A stretch of DNA of 64,000 nucleotides. Source: Isoetes taiwanensis (lineage: Eukaryota > Streptophyta > Lycopodiopsida > Isoetales > Isoetaceae). Positions 58,401 through 64,000 of the stretch are shown here, one piece after another. Numbering within the stretch: position 1 is the first letter of the stretch; each line of letters begins with the position of its first letter. The notes under the pieces were generated by a model. The model was not told where the DNA came from, did not search any database, and was given only the letters and a program-made list of their open reading frames with translations. Location: positions 1,829,873 to 1,893,872 of the forward strand of contig JAJEKV010000048.1 of assembly GCA_021234155.1 (NCBI GenBank). Reading direction: 5' to 3'. The translations under genes were made by a program, and so were the position numbers.

Positions 58401-59571
58401 TCATGTGCTCTTGCAGGTTGACAATGGAATTACACAATGGGGTTATGAAAGAATGCATTTGGATTACAGGTAGTGTTTTCAAATGAAGTCTTTCAATTTC
58501 TAAGATTTTAGTTGATGTGAAGGTGCATCCATTTGCAGCTTCATGACAGAGCAAAGGCAGCTCTCTCTGTATTTCTCAGCACCAGAAGCATTTGCAAAAG
58601 CAGTCCGTAAACCATCAGTCAAAGTACATTTTAAGATTCATGTGATATGGTTGTAGCTGAGGTGACACTCATTTATAGTTTTCATTTTGTAGGTATTGCC
58701 ATCAAAAGGTTTGGAGGTGAAACTGAGTGGCTCTGCAGCCAATGGAGATGCACCAACTACAGAGTCTCCTACTGTTCTTCTAGTCAACTGGCAATGTAAT
58801 GTTCTTTGATTGGTGTTATATTTCTTAAAAGAAGACTTAACAATTTGTGATTTAATTTACTAGCCTATGTATTCAGGTGAGAAGCAGGCTAAAGATCCTT
58901 ATCAGGTTTCAATAACTATTCCTGCAGAGGGATATACTCCTATAGTTGTCGTACTAGGGAAACGATGTGGTAGGAGATGCATTTTGTTATTCCTTATGTG
59001 ATCTTTATGCTGAAGCTCATCTACTATAGAGAAGCGCCAAAAACTCGAGAATTCTGGTTCGAACGGTTGGGCAACATTTGGAGTTCTATCATTTATGTAC
59101 ATTCTTCACTTGGCTGATATAGGATCTTTATTGTTGAAATCTACCTTTCTTTGACACAGCATTTATAATGTAGCTTTACAATTCTGGGAGTAGTGTTTTG
59201 CTGTGCCGGTTTCTGCTATAATACGCGCGTAGAGCATAAGGTAAAATTCCATTGTTAGCCAACAACAATTCTTAACGACAACTGATGCACACTCTATGCA
59301 GCACGGACTTGAGGCATTGCCGGGATTGGCCATTCTCTCAAGCTCTCTTGAATATGTGAGTAATTGTACTACTAATGTGTTTTTCAAGGTATAAAATAAC
59401 TGTTCAATACATTTTGTTTGAGTCACTTCACAGGCAAGTAGATCTTCGGGAGGATACCGAGAAGCTGAAGCGGTGACTAATATCATTGGTAATCCGCCAG
59501 TGCATGACTCGACATCCAGATCTAGCCGGACAAACCAGAGGCATTCAGATAGTAAATACGGGGCTGTATGA
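55445..59571 (+). CDS. Cys-rich single-pass type I membrane protein, conserved plant family of unknown function, 17 exons
   Basis: Complete model, 406 aa. Exons: 55445-55487, 55810-55907, 55993-56037, 56870-56920, 57457-57522, 57828-57896, 57969-58014, 58091-58139, 58243-58336, 58417-58469, 58539-58623, 58693-58795, 58877-58969, 59030-59096, 59174-59240, 59302-59355, 59434-59571. All introns are GT-AG with matching phases. Signal peptide about 1-27 (FYVLVFIWVVLTVYATA). The ectodomain has paired cysteines (IICGSCPG, NCICGV) and the conserved-looking GFTVGFNPRGKE, GITQWGYE and KGLEVKLSGS. A TM segment spans about 311-333 (FGVLSFIFTILGVVFCCAGF). The short Ser-rich cytosolic tail contains GLEALPGLAIL and ends KYGAV. 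I recall similar proteins across land plants without a known function; a lectin- or ATG27-like fold is only a guess. The start relies on the first exon giving a clean signal peptide. Confidence 0.85.
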
Positions 59572-60540
59572 GTTGATTTGAATGTTATGGGTATTCCAGT
59601 CATTAAACTTTACCATGTTATGCTAAGGCACATCCCCTGTACTAGGTAAGGCTTGTGGGTAAGGATGCCAGATTTTCAAAAGCAGAGGTTTGCATGATTG
59701 CATGTCAAAACTTGTCAGGCATACTAAAAAAAACGTTGAGAGGTGGCTAAAAATATCTAGCAGCATTTCTAGTTCTCGTTTTGCTAATTGCCATCTCTTG
59801 CGAATGGATGTCACTGAGCTGCTCGTTATGAGATGATCTATTTAGAAATGCCACGCTCAAATGAAACTTGGCCCTTAGGAAAGAATTATAGAAGTGAATC
59901 CGGCCTCACTATCAGGTCGCTACCATGCATATGCCACACAATTGCAGCTTTTTGGGCATACTTTTTGACGTTTTGTAGGAACATTTTCACTTGCAATTAA
60001 GTTGAATTCTGGTTTTCAGCTTATACCTAAGAAATGTAGTTAGCTTTTTTTAAACCGAAAACACTAATTGTTGTTGTCCTTGCATCTGCTTAGTTAACCT
60101 GCTCAGTTAACTTGGCAAAGTTAACTCCAAAAGAATAATATGCTCATGCCCCAAGGTAATTTAATTAAAGAAGTGTGAGCCCATATTTATTTTTAATCAA
60201 GATTTCTTGAGTTTTTCTTGTGCTCACCCAATAAAAATCAACGCGGGTGGTTTTTCATGGCACAGGTTAGCCAGTTTGAATTGTCCATGCCAGTAAGCCA
60301 CAAAAGGTTTTCGTCGTCTTGCTTTGTGACGTGTCTTAAACATAGTGTTTCATTTTCTTTTGTAAACCACCCCCTCCCCAAAAAAAAAAGAAAAAGAAAA
60401 AAAGGGAAAAGCGACTGCAACTGAGGCCTTGTGCGAATTTTAAAGGTTTATCGTGAAATGAAATTTATGTTCATGGGCTGCTTCATTCTTAGTGCCTAGT
60501 GATTGGTTTCTACAAAATCTTTTGAGTCTTGAGGTGTTGG
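59572..60540. other. No gene seen
   Basis: The 3' flank of the membrane-protein gene, plus AT-rich sequence and an A-rich tract at 60378-60408. Confidence 0.4.
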
Positions 60541-60544
60541 AACG

Positions 60545-61338
60545 TCAGGCCGATTGCGAGCCTAGGATCTTTAGTTCGTTGGATTGCAGTTCAAAGAATA
60601 GGTCTTCAAGTTGAAGGCGAAGAGCTTTTTGCAGGTCAAACATTAGGTTAGAGGCTTGAAATCGACCCCCCAATCCATCTTCCCGTCTCAATCCGGAGAT
60701 GTGTGCATCTGTGTGGATAGAGGCAACGGATCTGCGCTTTTTTATGGGTAGATGAGTGCGCGGGTAGCATTGTGGGCCCCACTCCAACATGGAGTTTATG
60801 TGGCATTGGTAATGTGCCGTCTTGACCTGTTCAAGGGTGCTGGCATCCCATAGCTTGCTGAGGAAGCATGTATCAAGGTATTGTCTGAGACTGTGGCGAT
60901 CTGCCTCCGTTTGCACTGATGCACCTGTGCTCCTGCACATTCCATCTGACTAGCCACTGAGCTCTCTTTTCTCGCCAGCAGGCCTTTAGGCGTTGAGGCC
61001 CCATTGCCACAGTGTAAGCGAGGTTGTATCGTCCATACTGACCACCTTCTGGAAGTAGATGATATGTCTGTCACGAGCTACTCTTTGAAGAGGGAAGAAA
61101 CCTGTCTCTTGCAACAGTATATGGTATGGAACTGTGGATCTTACCCCCAGGGCCCGTGCCAAGAAAACTTTTCGCACCTGCTCCAAGTCATTCCAAGTGG
61201 CGAGGGAAACCATCGGGCTCCAGGCCTTGACCACCCATATAAAAGCACAAATCCTACTAACACTTTGAATAGGTGCGATTGGTGGGCCCAATCATACAGC
61301 TCCGCCTTGTAGCTATTGTTCTGCATTATATAGAGCAC
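60545..61338 (-). mobile_element. LINE fragment, minus strand, related to 5575-6410
   Basis: The minus strand encodes HLFKVLVGFVLLYG (61240-61300), then DRHSLRQYLDTCFLSKLWDA (about 60840-60900) and THLPIKKRRSVASIHTDAH. Each has a counterpart in the plus-strand copy at 5575-6050 (RHSLRQYLDACFISKLWDAG). Frameshifts are frequent. The 3' tail is not obvious on this copy. Confidence 0.7.
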
Positions 61339-61386
61339 CTTCGAACCTACTGTGGGCTTGCAACCGGATGGAATTATCCCAGTTCA

Positions 61387-64000
61387 TGTGTGACGAGCCT
61401 GCCGAGTTGACCCTCCTGGCAACTCGGGATCGTGTCTAACATAAGGCTAGGTCTAGATGGATATAAAAACTTTACTGAAACTATTGTATTGGTGAAGAAT
61501 TTCCATTTTGCAATTAGAAATGATCCATATTTATAACTTCCGTTATCCATCAAAGAGTATTAAATTCAAATGATGCACTATCCACAATACTCTCAACATA
61601 TAGATACACACAATTGCTAAGCAAGCTAAACAAAAGCTTAAACTCTGGAATTCAACCACAATTCCCCGCTACATCGCCGCCATCAACATGACCACTGCCT
61701 GGCGGATTCACTGCACATGCACTCAAATGGGTTTAGTCTTCGTGACTAAGTGGGGATCCCTGGCTGCCACTGCATGCATGGAAATACTCTGGAAATCCTG
61801 GATACAAGAAGATAAGCACAAGCAAAACAAAAGATTCTATGTGAGTACATTGCTAACAATGACAACTTGATCCAAGGAAATACCAAACTCTGAGCAACAA
61901 AAGCAAAGAACATAGTCAAAATGATAAAACATCAGAAACATAGCTCCGGGACAATGGGAAGCTCAGCCAGCCTACATGCAGGCCCTGTTAGTAGAGAAAT
62001 GCCCAGCCAACTCACATTCTGAGCCCCGTTGACGGAGTTGGTGGGGTGAACCTCGTATTGCGCATACCCTTCCCAGCCCACGTCTGGCGTTAGAGGACCT
62101 CTTACCATGGAGTCACAAGAGTTGACGCACAACCTCACTAGGAAGCTACCCCGTGAGGAGGACAAGCCCGGTGTCACAGAGCACAAGAATACCACATAGA
62201 ATCACAGATGAACATGAGCATGGCGGAGCAACCTAGGCCACCGAACCTAAAAGCCCGACCCCGGAGATTAAAGAGATATCAAATACCAAAACCATAGTGG
62301 CACAATGCAAGACCAAGACCCCGAAGTTTATTAGATATTAACTATACATATGTCTACATCCCTTGATATTTTCTTGCAAAATCGAAGTAGCTTGTCCAAA
62401 GATCCGGTGTAAGTCCAACACTTGTACACTTCATTAGCAATTCCAACACTTCATTAGCAATTCCAATACTTATGTGCCCAAAACGGCTATTTCCCCCATA
62501 AAGAATTCACCCTTTTACCTTAGCTTACATGGAATCCCTTAGACATTATAGTTTACCAACTTTTTTCATGTAATTTCCTTGTCGATGTTGCACACGGTCT
62601 CATCTCATCCCAGTCGAATAACTCCCTCCATATCATCTTGATGATGTGCCATTGTCTCATAGCACAAGGTGGCTAGCTTCCCAACATTATTTATCTTAAG
62701 GCCCTTAGTTAAGGGTTTCATGTTTTTTTTATATAAAAAATCCCATTTCCTTAGCTAATGAAATTAATGGGCACAAATAATGCGAGAATAGCATTTTCGG
62801 CTTAAAAATCCCTAAGGTCTCACGACCGCAACTGCTTTATATCTCTGTCAGATGATCCCAGGCTTAGGTCTCATCTCCAGGGGCCAAAATTATACTAATT
62901 CCTTAGTCTTAGAATATTAAGCTTATCTTTTTATAATTTTCTTAGTAACTTTAACAATTCAAACAATGCGTGCGTGGTTTCTTCTGGAGTTTAGATATCC
63001 CCTTGTGGTTCCCTTTTAAGTTATTAATTAAACAAATTGTTAACAAGAATAACAACAACTAAAAGTATCAGACCAAAAGTATCAGACAAAAGATAAGCAA
63101 CGGGCAAACTGAGACACCATCAATCTTCCCTTTTCCTGAGCTAATCAGGGCAAACGACCACTCCAAAGCTCAATTCAGCCCTCTCCAAACAATTTCGGCC
63201 TTCTTTATTATGGATCTAAGCATAGTCTATTAGCTCCAAAAATATGTGCAACCGTCTCTGGTTCTTTAATTCCCAGGGCAAATCAACCTATCCAGACCCA
63301 GTTTCGACCCTTCTCAAGAGGTTTCAGCATGACCAATCACCAATTGCTTGATTCCTTCCTTTTCTAATAATTTTAAGAGGCCAATCTGATGATTCCCCGT
63401 GCTTTTGATTCCTTGAATCCATCCATTTTTGTCAAATATTATTGCCCAGCAATTTCGACCCTATTCCAATGGCCCTCTGCTCAAATTATAAGCGTCCTTT
63501 TGTTCTGGATCAAAGCTGGTTTGCAACAATCCATTCTCTGATAGGCTTTATGACCGAACTCTTACAGAGATGCAAGTGCTTACCAATTAGATTTACACAC
63601 TTCCAGATAACCTCCTCAATTACTCAAAGTTAGATGTGCCATGAATCAAGCTATAATACATCGTTGTATATCTGAGTATGGCCCTTATCAGGACCTTACA
63701 AAACAAAAGCATGCACCAATTGATAGCATATGCAACCTCAGATAAATCCATAGTACAAACCCCACCTGATAAGAAGATTGATGTAGTCTCTTCAAGCTCT
63801 GGCCTCCTCAATGTCTCCAAGCTCTTGCCTCCTCAAAGCTTTCTCCAGAGAATTCCTTCATGAATGGACCTCTGGACCCCTTGCAATTATTTGCGCCTTA
63901 AAAGATTGTCTTCTAGCTCCAAGGATTAAATTGCAGAAGAACATACATAGTGCAGTCAATTTTGACCCAGCATCACAATTTCTGTCATAACTTTCACACA
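61387..64000. other. Unassigned; possible LTR start at 61389
   Basis: TGTGACGAGCCTGCC at 61389 resembles the TGTGACG termini of elements A and B, and GGTGTCACA at 62170-62178 could be an LTR end. However, the flanking pentamers do not match and no primer site or coding region follows. The remaining sequence to 64000 has no supported gene. Confidence 0.25.

Overview
This window looks like nuclear DNA of a land plant. The evidence is two intron-rich genes with plant-type products, plant-type tRNA-Met primer sites in the LTR retrotransposons, a PDR-type ABC transporter fragment, and a very high density of nested transposons. I cannot place it more precisely; a fern or other early-diverging vascular plant is possible but is only a guess. 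All gene models were read by eye from splice sites and reading frames, with no database search.

Layout. Positions 1-15 kb are repeat-rich: a long (CA)n tract, LINE pieces, a stray thioredoxin-like exon, a 1.4 kb element with ~580 bp near-perfect inverted arms (4.17-5.57 kb), an L1-like LINE on the minus strand (7.48-10.35 kb) and a TTA-flanked MITE (11.73-12.24 kb). Positions 16.5-19.4 kb hold a complete 16-exon MAK/ICK-type protein kinase gene on the minus strand. Positions 21.3-22.7 kb hold a degenerate 10-bp GATTC array, with a second related array at 52.7-53.0 kb. Positions 25.48-50.50 kb are a nest of two Ty3/gypsy chromoviruses. Element A (minus strand, flanked by GGCAT duplications) split an ARB2/FAM172-type gene fragment, and element B (plus strand) later entered one LTR of A. 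Positions 50.6-51.5 kb carry a decayed PDR transporter 3' end. Positions 55.4-59.6 kb hold a complete 17-exon gene for a secreted or type I membrane protein. The rest is LINE debris and featureless sequence.

The main discovery is inside the two retrotransposons. Each carries, between its 5' LTR and gag and in the sense orientation, a long ORF ending in a histone H3 fold. In element B this ORF also begins with the exact first nine residues of the canonical H3 tail. A second, uncharacterised ORF (ORF2) lies between the histone ORF and gag in both elements, preceded in both by a TATA-box-like sequence. The shared order is LTR - H3-fold ORF - ORF2 - gag - protease - RT - RNase H - integrase with chromodomain - LTR. 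Chromodomains of this kind are known readers of methylated H3 tails, so a retroelement supplying both an H3-like protein and a chromodomain suggests a self-encoded targeting or chromatin-packaging system (inference). Both copies here are decayed by stops, frameshifts or deletions.
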